Below, piece after piece: positions 1-5,851 of a stretch of 7,069 nucleotides of DNA. The notes under the pieces are model-generated. The model worked only from the letters and a program-made list of their open reading frames with translations. It had not been told where the DNA came from and did not search any database. This DNA comes from Gemmatimonadota bacterium. Its GTDB lineage: Bacteria > Gemmatimonadota > Gemmatimonadetes > Gemmatimonadales > GWC2-71-9. The DNA lies in the NCBI GenBank assembly GCA_029859185.1, contig JAOUDR010000133.1:1-7069 (forward strand), given 5' to 3'. Both the position numbers and the translations under genes were made by a program. Every line of letters begins with the position of its first letter. The first letter of the stretch is position 1.

Positions 1-596
1 CAGCCCGGTGCGAGCGCGAGGGCTCGCCCCATGGAGTCCACCGCCACGATGCTGCTGTCACCGGACGTCCAGTGCGGAGCCATCGCGCGGATCGGCTGGT
101 CGCGCGCGTCGAGCGTCTGCGCCACGAATCGCAGCGTGTCTCCCTCGAGCACGCCAACAACGGAGTCACCGGGAATGGCAACGCGCATCGGGACCTGCCG
201 CACGACGATGCGTGCCTCGGACCCGACGTCCCTGACCGACGCCGTGATGATCGCGACTCCCGGTCCGCGGGTGACCACGGTGCCCGCGGAGTCGACCGTG
301 GCGACCCCAGCGTCGGCGCTGCGCCACTTCAGGTTGACCCCGGTGAGGCTCGCACCCCGCTCGTCGGTCACGGTCGCCGCCAGGACCGTAGTGTCTCCCA
401 CGGCGAACAGCGTGTCGGCACGCGGGGTGACCCAGACCCGCCGCGCGGAGTAGTCCGCAATGCCGAGCCACTGGTTCATGCCCAGGTTGCGGGCGTTGAC
501 CAGCAGGGCAGCCAGCGCGGCCCCGGTCGTGATCGTGGCCGTGATCCACTTGCCGGCGCCGCTCATGTGCGCGGGAGGGGCGGTCTTTCTGGGCAT
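1..596 (-). CDS. Membrane-anchored bacterial Ig-like (Big_2) domain protein, 3' end cut off by the window
   Basis: This frame is read leftward from an ATG at 596-594 and stays open for 198 codons to the window edge, so the C-terminus is missing. Residues 1-17 are a short basic, polar N-terminus. Residues about 18-33 form one hydrophobic, Ala/Leu/Thr-rich helix, probably an uncleaved membrane anchor or signal anchor. From about residue 54 a Big_2-type Ig-like domain follows, with the typical pattern DTLFAVGDTTVLAATVTDE, then WRSAD, VATVDSAGTV and a closing ITASV strand near residues 117-121. A second copy begins near residue 139 (LEGDTLRFVAQTLDA, then WTSGDSSIVAVDS). Such repeats are beta-sandwich modules of surface or secreted proteins, so the bulk is likely outside the cytoplasm. 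A purine-rich run (AAGGGGGG on this strand) lies about 15 bases before the ATG, far for a Shine-Dalgarno site. The gene is divergent from korA1 and has no obvious metabolic link to it. The family call is good; the precise role is unknown. Confidence 0.82.
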   Translation of the reverse strand, partial: MPRKTAPPAHMSGAGKWITATITTGAALAALLVNARNLGMNQWLGIADYSARRVWVTPRADTLFAVGDTTVLAATVTDERGASLTGVNLKWRSADAGVATVDSAGTVVTRGPGVAIITASVRDVGSEARIVVRQVPMRVAIPGDSVVGVLEGDTLRFVAQTLDARDQPIRAMAPHWTSGDSSIVAVDSMGRALALAPG

Positions 597-646
597 GATG
601 GGATGGTCGGTCCCCCCCTTGTTAACACCCGGCGTAGGGTCTCGGC

Positions 647-662
647 TGTGCGGCGGCGCACA
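647..662. repeat. Perfect 16-base palindrome, possible operator or hairpin
   Basis: TGTGCG and CGCACA flank a GCGG centre, giving a 6-base perfect inverted repeat with a 4-base spacer. It lies about 50 bases upstream of the Ig-like gene start and about 165 bases upstream of korA1. The symmetry would suit a dimeric regulator or a tight hairpin, but GC-rich DNA makes short palindromes by chance and no T-run follows. No regulator family is identified. Confidence 0.3.
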
Positions 663-761
663 ATCCCGGGCAGATAGCGAAATGCGTCCGCGAGAGGCTC
701 GGCGCAAGCCGTCGGTCGATCACGGAGTGCGCCGCTGGCGCGCCCCAACGAGCCGCCGCTA

Positions 762-789
762 CCCCCCTGCCCCCTGGCCTCGCTCCCCC
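762..789 (-). repeat. Three C-runs on the plus strand (G-runs on the minus strand), possible G-quadruplex
   Basis: Runs of C6 (762-767), C5 (770-774) and C5 (785-789), with a CC at 778-779, lie directly upstream of the candidate -10 element of korA1. The minus strand therefore reads G5, GG, G5, G6 with loops of 5, 3 and 2 bases. This could form a two-tier quadruplex, or a three-tier one if the last run is shared. It is unusual compared with the coding sequence around it; a function is only inferred. Confidence 0.3.
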
Positions 790-795
790 TATACT
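790..795 (+). promoter_or_regulatory. Candidate -10 element for the korA1-korB1 operon
   Basis: TATACT matches the sigma-70 -10 consensus TATAAT at five of six positions and sits 30 bases before the korA1 ATG. No recognisable TTGACA-like -35 lies 16-18 bases upstream; that position is C-rich. An activator or a different sigma factor would be needed if this is the promoter. It would give a 5' leader of only about 20-25 bases. Confidence 0.35.
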
Positions 796-810
796 TCGTA
801 TCCCAGTCAG

Positions 811-815
811 AAAGG
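811..815 (+). promoter_or_regulatory. Ribosome binding site that sets the korA1 start
   Basis: AAAGG (preceded by AG) lies 10 bases before the ATG at 826. It supports that ATG over the far upstream in-frame starts, which have conserved-domain-free, Arg- and Pro-rich sequence after them. Confidence 0.5.
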
Positions 816-825
816 CCGCCGCACC

Positions 826-2688
826 ATGAGTTCCCCTTCCGCCACGCGTCCCGAGCGCGAGGTGCGCGACACCGTCGTTATCCGGTTCGCCGGCGACTCC
901 GGCGACGGGATGCAGCTCACCGGACTCCGCTTCACCCAGGAGACTGCCCTCGCCGGCAGTGACCTCGCGACGTTCCCGGACTACCCAGCGGAGATCCGGG
1001 CCCCGGCCGGCACCACCTACGGCGTCTCGGCCTTCCAGATCCACTTCGGGGCGCTGGACATCACGTCGGTCGGTGACGAGCTGGACGTGTTGGTGGCCAT
1101 GAACCCCGCCGCGCTCAAGGTGAGTCTCGCCGACCTCCGGATGGGCGGGACGGTGCTCGTGGACACGGGCTCCTTCACCGACCGGAATCTGCAGAAGGCC
1201 GGGTACGCGAAGAACCCGCTCGACGACCACGCGCTGGCACCATACCAGGTCCTGAAGCTCGATGTCACGCGCCATGCCATGGATGCCGTGGACGGCCTGG
1301 GGCTCTCGCAGAAGGAAGCCCTGCGCTGCCGCAACATGTGGGCGCTGGGGCTCATGCTCTGGATGTACGGCCGATCACGACGGGCCACGGTCGAATGGAT
1401 CGAGAAGAAGTTCACGGCGACGCCGGATGTCCGAGACGCCAACCTGCGAGCCCTCAATGCGGGCCACGCCTTTGGCGAGACCGCCGAAATGCCGTCGCAT
1501 GTGGCCGGGTACTCCGTGGCCGCTGCCGAGTTGCCCCCGGGGACCTACCGGACCGTGAGCGGAACCGAGGCCCTCTCCTGGGGTCTGCTGGCGGGGCTCA
1601 AGGCCTCAGGGATACAGCGCATGGTTCTTGGCTCCTACCCGATTACGCCGGCGTCCCCCCTCCTCCACAACCTGGCGGGGTTCAAGGAGTACGGGGTGGT
1701 CACGTTCCAGGCGGAAGACGAGATCGCGGCGGTGTGCTCCGCCATCGGAGCCTCCTACGCCGGGGCGCTGGGAGTGACCTCGAGTTCGGGGCCGGGAATC
1801 GCGCTCAAGGGTGAGGCCATCGGGCTCGCGATTGCGACCGAGTTGCCGCTGGTGATCGTCAACGCCCAGCGGGCGGGGCCGTCCACGGGGCTGCCAACCA
1901 AGACCGAGCAATCCGACCTCTATCAGGCGTTGTTTGGGCGGAACGGCGACGCACCACTGCCGGTAGTTGCTACTGCTACTCCTAGCGACTCCTACGAAGT
2001 CGGCATCGAAGCGGTTCGCCTTGCCGTCACCTACATGACTCCGGTGATGCTGCTGACCGACGGGTTCCTGGCGAACGCTGCCGAGCCGTGGCTGATTCCG
2101 GATGCCGACGCCGTCGAGCCGTTCCCGGTTCGGTTCCGGACGGACCCCGAAGGCTTCCAGCCGTTCATGCGCGATGAGCGGACGCTGGCGCGCGCCTGGG
2201 CCATACCAGGCACCCCTGGCCTGGAGCATCGTATTGGGGGACTCGAGCGGCACCACGGCACCGGCAACATCTCCTACGACCCGGACAACCACCAGTACAT
2301 GACGGACATCCGCCTCGAGAAACTGCGGCGCATCGCGCTGGATATCCCGCGCCAGGAGATCTCCATCGGGGTCGAGTCGGGGGACGTCGCGGTGGTGGGT
2401 TGGGGGTCTACCTGGGGGCCGATCCACCAGGCCGTGCGGATTCTGCATGCCGAAGGAAAGCAGGTAGCACACATCCACCTGCGCTACCTCTGGCCGCTGC
2501 CGCCCAACCTCGGTGACCTCTTGCGGAGGTTCAAGGCGGTCCTGGTCCCGGAGATGAACACTGGGCAGCTCGTGACCGTGTTACGCAGTGAATACCTGGT
2601 TCCCGCCAAGGGGGTCAACAAGGTGACGGGGAAACCGTTCAAGGTTCGTGAGATCGTGGACGCGGTGAGAGCCGCCTTGGAGAAGTAG
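826..2688 (+). CDS. korA: 2-oxoglutarate:ferredoxin (acceptor) oxidoreductase, alpha subunit with fused gamma domain (KorA1)
   Basis: This 620-residue protein is the large subunit of a two-subunit enzyme that converts 2-oxoglutarate and CoA to succinyl-CoA and CO2 with reduction of ferredoxin in the cytoplasm. The N-terminal gamma domain covers about residues 16-215, with the loop RFAGDSGDGMQLTG at 20-33. The pyrimidine-binding alpha domain follows, with SYPITPASP at 270-278, the segment FQAEDEIAAV from 294 and RAGPSTGLPTKTEQSDL from 349. YPITP takes part in CoA/substrate handling in this family. A C-terminal domain starts near 519 (GDVAVVGWGST). Length, order and motifs match, from memory, KorA of M. 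tuberculosis. The ATG at 826 has an AAAGG site 10 bases upstream, and homology begins just after it. The frame is open back to 460, but that part overlaps the divergent gene and has no family resemblance. korB1 follows after two bases, so they are co-transcribed. The substrate is inferred from similarity, and another 2-oxoacid is possible. Confidence 0.93.
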   Translation: MSSPSATRPEREVRDTVVIRFAGDSGDGMQLTGLRFTQETALAGSDLATFPDYPAEIRAPAGTTYGVSAFQIHFGALDITSVGDELDVLVAMNPAALKVSLADLRMGGTVLVDTGSFTDRNLQKAGYAKNPLDDHALAPYQVLKLDVTRHAMDAVDGLGLSQKEALRCRNMWALGLMLWMYGRSRRATVEWIEKKFTATPDVRDANLRALNAGHAFGETAEMPSHVAGYSVAAAELPPGTYRTVSGTEALSWGLLAGLKASGIQRMVLGSYPITPASPLLHNLAGFKEYGVVTFQAEDEIAAVCSAIGASYAGALGVTSSSGPGIALKGEAIGLAIATELPLVIVNAQRAGPSTGLPTKTEQSDLYQALFGRNGDAPLPVVATATPSDSYEVGIEAVRLAVTYMTPVMLLTDGFLANAAEPWLIPDADAVEPFPVRFRTDPEGFQPFMRDERTLARAWAIPGTPGLEHRIGGLERHHGTGNISYDPDNHQYMTDIRLEKLRRIALDIPRQEISIGVESGDVAVVGWGSTWGPIHQAVRILHAEGKQVAHIHLRYLWPLPPNLGDLLRRFKAVLVPEMNTGQLVTVLRSEYLVPAKGVNKVTGKPFKVREIVDAVRAALEK

Positions 2689-2690
2689 TT

Positions 2691-3710
2691 ATGACAACTA
2701 CGCAATTGCCTCAGCTGTCGGCCAAGGACTTCGGCTCCGATCAGGAGGTCCGATGGTGCCCCGGTTGCGGCGACTACGCCATCCTGAAGGCGGTCCAACG
2801 GACCCTCGCCGATCTAGGTGTCCGCCGCGAGAACACGGTCTTCGTCTCGGGGATCGGCTGCGCGTCGCGCTTCCCGTACTACGTCTCGACCTACGGATTC
2901 CACACGATCCACGGACGCGCCCCCGCGTTGGCCACCGGCGTGAAGCTGGCCAATCCAGAGCTCGACGTCTGGGTCATCACGGGTGATGGTGACGGGCTGT
3001 CGATCGGCGGGAACCACATGCTGCACATGCTACGGCGCAACGTGGACCTCCAGATCATCCTCTTCAACAACGAGGTGTACGGGCTCACCAAGGGACAGTA
3101 CTCCCCCACATCCCGCCGGGGCTTCCGATCGCCATCGACACCCATGGGCTCGATCGACAACCCCATCGCCCCGGGGGCCTTTGCCCTTGGCGTGGGCGCG
3201 CGGTTCGTGGCGCGCTCGATCGACACCCTCACACCTCACCTCATGGGAGTGCTCTCGCGTGCCCATGAGCACAAGGGCGCGTCGTTCGTGGAAGTGTTCC
3301 AGAACTGCGTCGTCTTCAACGACGGCGCGTTCGCGGCGTTCACCGAGAAGGGAATCGCCGTCGAGCAACAGCTGCACCTCGAGCACGGGAAGCCCATGCT
3401 CTTTGGGAAGGAACGGAACCGGGGCATCCGCCTGCGCCCCGGCTCCATTGTCCTCGAGGCCGTGACCCTCGGTGAAAACGGGGTCGGCATGGAGGACATC
3501 CTGGTGCACGACGAGCGCGATCACGCGATGGCCCAGCTGCTCGTGGCCATGCAACCGCCTCAGCTCCCGATTGCACTCGGCGTGATCCACTGCGATCCCG
3601 CCCCCACCTATGAGCGGGAAGCGCTAGCGCAGCTCGGCTCGACACCCGTGGCCGAACTCGATCTCAACGCCTTGCTGAGGAAGGGACGGACCTGGACAGT
3701 CCCGGGGTGA
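2691..3710 (+). CDS. korB: 2-oxoglutarate:ferredoxin (acceptor) oxidoreductase, beta subunit, TPP and [4Fe-4S] binding (KorB1)
   Basis: This 339-residue subunit carries the thiamine diphosphate and the single [4Fe-4S] cluster that passes electrons to ferredoxin. WCPGCGDYAIL near residues 22-32 supplies Cys23 and Cys26, GIGCASRFP supplies Cys57, and FQNCVVFNDG supplies Cys206; these match the four cluster cysteines of the Sulfolobus enzyme. The TPP/Mg motif runs from GDGDG at 98-102 to FNNEVYGLTKGQ at 125-136. Arg60 stands where Sulfolobus has the substrate-contact lysine after the third cysteine; M. tuberculosis KorB also has arginine there as I recall it. The C-terminal 110 residues form the usual KorB tail. 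The ATG at 2691 is two bases after the korA1 stop and has GGAGAAG five bases upstream, inside the end of korA1, so translation is probably coupled. All key residues are present and the gene looks intact. Confidence 0.94.
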   Translation: MTTTQLPQLSAKDFGSDQEVRWCPGCGDYAILKAVQRTLADLGVRRENTVFVSGIGCASRFPYYVSTYGFHTIHGRAPALATGVKLANPELDVWVITGDGDGLSIGGNHMLHMLRRNVDLQIILFNNEVYGLTKGQYSPTSRRGFRSPSTPMGSIDNPIAPGAFALGVGARFVARSIDTLTPHLMGVLSRAHEHKGASFVEVFQNCVVFNDGAFAAFTEKGIAVEQQLHLEHGKPMLFGKERNRGIRLRPGSIVLEAVTLGENGVGMEDILVHDERDHAMAQLLVAMQPPQLPIALGVIHCDPAPTYEREALAQLGSTPVAELDLNALLRKGRTWTVPG

Positions 3711-3943
3711 CCGACCTCCATGGCGGCCTTTAGAATTTCATGCTCCTTAAAGGTGTCTTCATATGAAACTTCGGACGCTCTGCCCCCCTTTCCTATTAAC
3801 ATCCCGGGTGTCCGTGAACCGCGACCGCTCGTCGCGTCACGCCGATCCGGAGCCGGAGTGCCCAGCAAGCGCCCCTGCGGCTGACGATCGTGCGGTCGCG
3901 GTTGCAGTGAGCACCAATTCGAACCCCTGAAGCAGGTTCGCGC
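3711..3943 (+). promoter_or_regulatory. Intergenic region between the two kor operons, likely holding the korA2 promoter
   Basis: These 233 bases separate two same-strand operons. Bases 3727-3769 are only about 35% GC, far below the surroundings, as expected of a promoter region. Here lie CCTTTA (3727-3732) and TAAAGG (3748-3753), an inverted repeat with a 15-base loop, and TTCATATGAA (3758-3767), a perfect 10-base palindrome. A weak sigma-70-like pair is TTCGGA (3770-3775) and TATTAA (3794-3799), 18 bases apart. I see no GC-rich hairpin with a T-run after korB1, so no intrinsic terminator can be called. The gap suggests that pair 2 can be expressed apart from pair 1, although read-through is possible. 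Confidence 0.45.
3763..3930 (+). CDS. Possible small leader ORF, 55 codons, upstream of korA2 (doubtful)
   Basis: An ATG at 3763 opens a frame of 55 codons that stops at 3928-3930, 13 bases before the korA2 ATG. AAAGG (3749-3753) lies nine bases upstream of the ATG, a workable ribosome site. The product begins MKLRTLCPPFLLTSR and continues with Arg-, Ala- and Pro-rich sequence; no domain is recognised. Third-position GC is lower than in the neighbouring genes, which argues against a real gene. It may be chance, or a translated leader affecting korA2 expression. Confidence 0.15.
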   Translation: MKLRTLCPPFLLTSRVSVNRDRSSRHADPEPECPASAPAADDRAVAVAVSTNSNP

Positions 3944-5851
3944 ATGTCTAGTTCCGCCTCAGTGGCGACCAAGAAACGCAAAGCCTCGACCCCCACCGGC
4001 CCCGTCGTGACGACGGTCCCCGAGCACACGGTCGAGATCGTCTCGGACTCCGGTGAGGGTGCGCAGAAATGCGGCCAGATCTTCGGCGCGGTGTCAGCCC
4101 GGATGGGGAACGGCGCGTGGACCGTCGAGCTCATCCCCGCGGAGATCCAGCCTCCGGCCCGATCGCCGGCGGGGGCCTCCGGCAATCGCATCCGCATCGG
4201 TACCAAGCCGGTGACCAATTGGGGTGATGCGGCCAACCTCGTTGTTGCCTTCAACGAGCAAGTGCTCGCCGCGCGTCACCGCCTGGATGCGCTCCACGAA
4301 GACGCAATCATCCTCGTCGAGAACATGTGGGCGACCCACGACGACGAAGACATCCGCCGGGAATGGGTCGAGGTGATGGAGGAACTCTCCACGACGTCCT
4401 ACCGGATCGTGGAAGTACCGATGGAAGAGCAGTGCCTGACGATTACGGACAACCCGCGTCGCGGGAAGAACATGTTCGTGCTCGGCCTGCTCTCGTGGAT
4501 CTACGAGCGCGACGTCGAGACGGTCCGCGATCTGATTCGCCTCCAGTTCCGGAAGAAGGCTGCGGTGGTGGCGGAGACGAACATCGCGCTGCTCGATTTG
4601 GGCTATCAGTGGGCGCAGGAGCATCTCGACTTCCGGATCAACGTGCCGATCGAGAAGCCCTCGACGCCCATGATCGTGATGAATGGCAATCAGACGCTGG
4701 CTATGGGGGCGATTGCCGCGGGTATGGAGCTCTGCGCGATGTACCCGATCACGCCGGCCACGTCGGTCTCCCACTACCTCGGCGAGATCTTCGAGGAGTT
4801 CGGTGGGATCGTCCATCAGGCCGAGGACGAGATCGCCGCCGCCGGTGTGGCAATTGGTTCGTCGTACGCCGGCAAGGTTGCGTTCACGGTCACCTCCGGC
4901 CCTGGCTTGGCGCTCAAGACGGAGTTCATCGGCCTCGCGGTCATGGTGGAAGTCCCGCTGGTGGTGTTGGACGTCCAGCGTGGCGGGCCCAGTACGGGTC
5001 TTCCCACCAAGGTGGAGCAGTCGGATCTACTTGCCGCGCTCTATGCACAGCCCGGGGACGCGCCCAAGGTGGTGTTGGCGCCAGCCACGATCGAAGAGTG
5101 TTTTCACATGGTGGTCACCGCGCGCCGCATCGCCGAGGCAATCCGTGGCGTCGTGATCGTGCTCACCGACGCCAACCTCGCCACGGGCGTCCAACCGTTC
5201 CCTCGCCCGAACCTCGATGCGCGGTGGCAAGCGGCGCCCATCGATCTCAGCCCCGTCACCGAGGGCGTGAAACCGTACGACTGGGATCCGGAGCTTGGGC
5301 TCTCCCGTCGGTTCATTCCGGGTCAGCCGGGCGGCATGCATACGCTCACGGGCCTGTCGCACGACGAGCTGTCAAAGGTGGCGTACGATCCAGAGTCCCA
5401 CGAGCGTGGGTGCGCCATGCGGAGCCGCAAGCTCGCGGTGTTGCAGCAATCGCTGAAGCCTCCCGAGGTCTATGGGGATCCGGAGGGCGATTTGCTCGTC
5501 GTAGGCTGGGGGTCCACGAAGGGCGCGATCGAGGAAGCCGTGGACAAGGCTCGCGCGGAAGGTCTGCGGGTCTCGACCGTGCAACTCCGTTTCCTGTCAC
5601 CACTCGAACCGGGGCTCAAGGAGATCTTCGCGCGGTTCCGCAAGGTCGGCACTGTCGAGATCAACTACTCCGACCGCCTCGGTGATCCGTACATCACTGT
5701 TGAGAATCGCCGTATGGGACAGCTGGCGTTCCTGCTCCGCGCCCACACGCTCGTGGATGTGGACTGCTGGACGCGCGTGCCCGGCCAACCGCTGCGCCCC
5801 AAGGGGATTCTCGAAGGTATCAAGACCATGTTGCCCGGGAGGCCGTCGTGA
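3944..5851 (+). CDS. korA: 2-oxoacid:ferredoxin (acceptor) oxidoreductase, alpha subunit with fused gamma domain, divergent paralogue (KorA2)
   Basis: This 635-residue subunit has the same gamma-plus-alpha layout as KorA1 but is an old paralogue, not a recent copy. Residues 1-28 are a basic, Ser/Thr/Pro-rich, probably disordered extension (KKRK at 10-13). The gamma domain (about 29-240) has VSDSGEGAQKCG at 33-44 in place of RFAGDSGDGMQLTG, and IPAEIQPPARSPAGASGN in place of the shorter YPAEIRAPAGTT segment. The alpha domain keeps MYPITPATS (266-274), HQAEDEIAAAG (291-301) and RGGPSTGLPTKVEQSDL from 346. The C-terminal domain begins near 515 with GDLLVVGWGST. Thus the YPITP and GPSTGLPTK regions are intact and activity is expected. 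The ATG has AGCAGG seven bases upstream, a moderate ribosome site; no alternative start lies before the conserved region. It overlaps korB2 by four bases. The symbol is a family-level name: the substrate (2-oxoglutarate or another 2-oxoacid) cannot be read from sequence alone. Confidence 0.9.
   Translation: MSSSASVATKKRKASTPTGPVVTTVPEHTVEIVSDSGEGAQKCGQIFGAVSARMGNGAWTVELIPAEIQPPARSPAGASGNRIRIGTKPVTNWGDAANLVVAFNEQVLAARHRLDALHEDAIILVENMWATHDDEDIRREWVEVMEELSTTSYRIVEVPMEEQCLTITDNPRRGKNMFVLGLLSWIYERDVETVRDLIRLQFRKKAAVVAETNIALLDLGYQWAQEHLDFRINVPIEKPSTPMIVMNGNQTLAMGAIAAGMELCAMYPITPATSVSHYLGEIFEEFGGIVHQAEDEIAAAGVAIGSSYAGKVAFTVTSGPGLALKTEFIGLAVMVEVPLVVLDVQRGGPSTGLPTKVEQSDLLAALYAQPGDAPKVVLAPATIEECFHMVVTARRIAEAIRGVVIVLTDANLATGVQPFPRPNLDARWQAAPIDLSPVTEGVKPYDWDPELGLSRRFIPGQPGGMHTLTGLSHDELSKVAYDPESHERGCAMRSRKLAVLQQSLKPPEVYGDPEGDLLVVGWGSTKGAIEEAVDKARAEGLRVSTVQLRFLSPLEPGLKEIFARFRKVGTVEINYSDRLGDPYITVENRRMGQLAFLLRAHTLVDVDCWTRVPGQPLRPKGILEGIKTMLPGRPS
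5837..5842 (+). promoter_or_regulatory. Ribosome binding site that supports the GTG start of korB2
   Basis: GGGAGG lies five bases before the GTG at 5848, inside the end of korA2. The GTG overlaps the korA2 stop codon (GTGA), a classic coupling arrangement. The next in-frame ATG is at 5911 (residue 22), still before the first cluster cysteine, and remains a possible alternative start. Confidence 0.6.

Larger units (their letters stand above)
597..825. promoter_or_regulatory. Divergent intergenic region between the Ig-like gene and korA1
   Basis: This region of 229 bases separates two divergent genes and must hold promoters for both. It contains a C7 run followed by TTGTTAACA (612-627), a perfect 16-base palindrome (647-662), a block of three C-runs (762-789) and a TATACT -10-like hexamer (790-795). 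A smaller inverted repeat, GCGCC-gct-GGCGC, lies at 729-741. The reading frame of korA1 stays open upstream to 460, but that stretch overlaps the opposite-strand gene and looks non-coding (see the korA1 entry). I see no RNA gene here. Confidence 0.6.

Noticed and set aside
72..677. Plus-strand open frames over the first 680 bases
   Set aside because: Their products are low-complexity and Arg-rich, while the minus strand here encodes a clear Ig-like repeat protein.
729..741. GCGCC-gct-GGCGC inverted repeat
   Set aside because: A 5-base GC stem is common by chance in this composition, and nothing else supports a role.
460..825. Upstream in-frame extension of korA1 by 122 codons
   Set aside because: It overlaps the opposite-strand Ig-like gene and the promoter region, is rich in Arg and Pro with no family similarity, and a ribosome site precedes the ATG at 826, right before conserved sequence.
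1606..2478. Minus-strand open frame of 290 codons within korA1
   Set aside because: It is antisense to a well-conserved gene, is a usual by-product of high-GC codon bias, and has no recognisable domain.
3727..3753. CCTTTA/TAAAGG inverted repeat as terminator of the korA1-korB1 operon
   Set aside because: The stem is only six A/T-rich pairs with a 15-base loop and no T-run follows, so it does not resemble an intrinsic terminator.
4327..5685. Long plus-strand open frame (452 codons) inside korA2
   Set aside because: It is a shadow frame: the product is Arg- and Gly-rich without motifs, whereas the korA2 frame carries all conserved motifs over the same bases.
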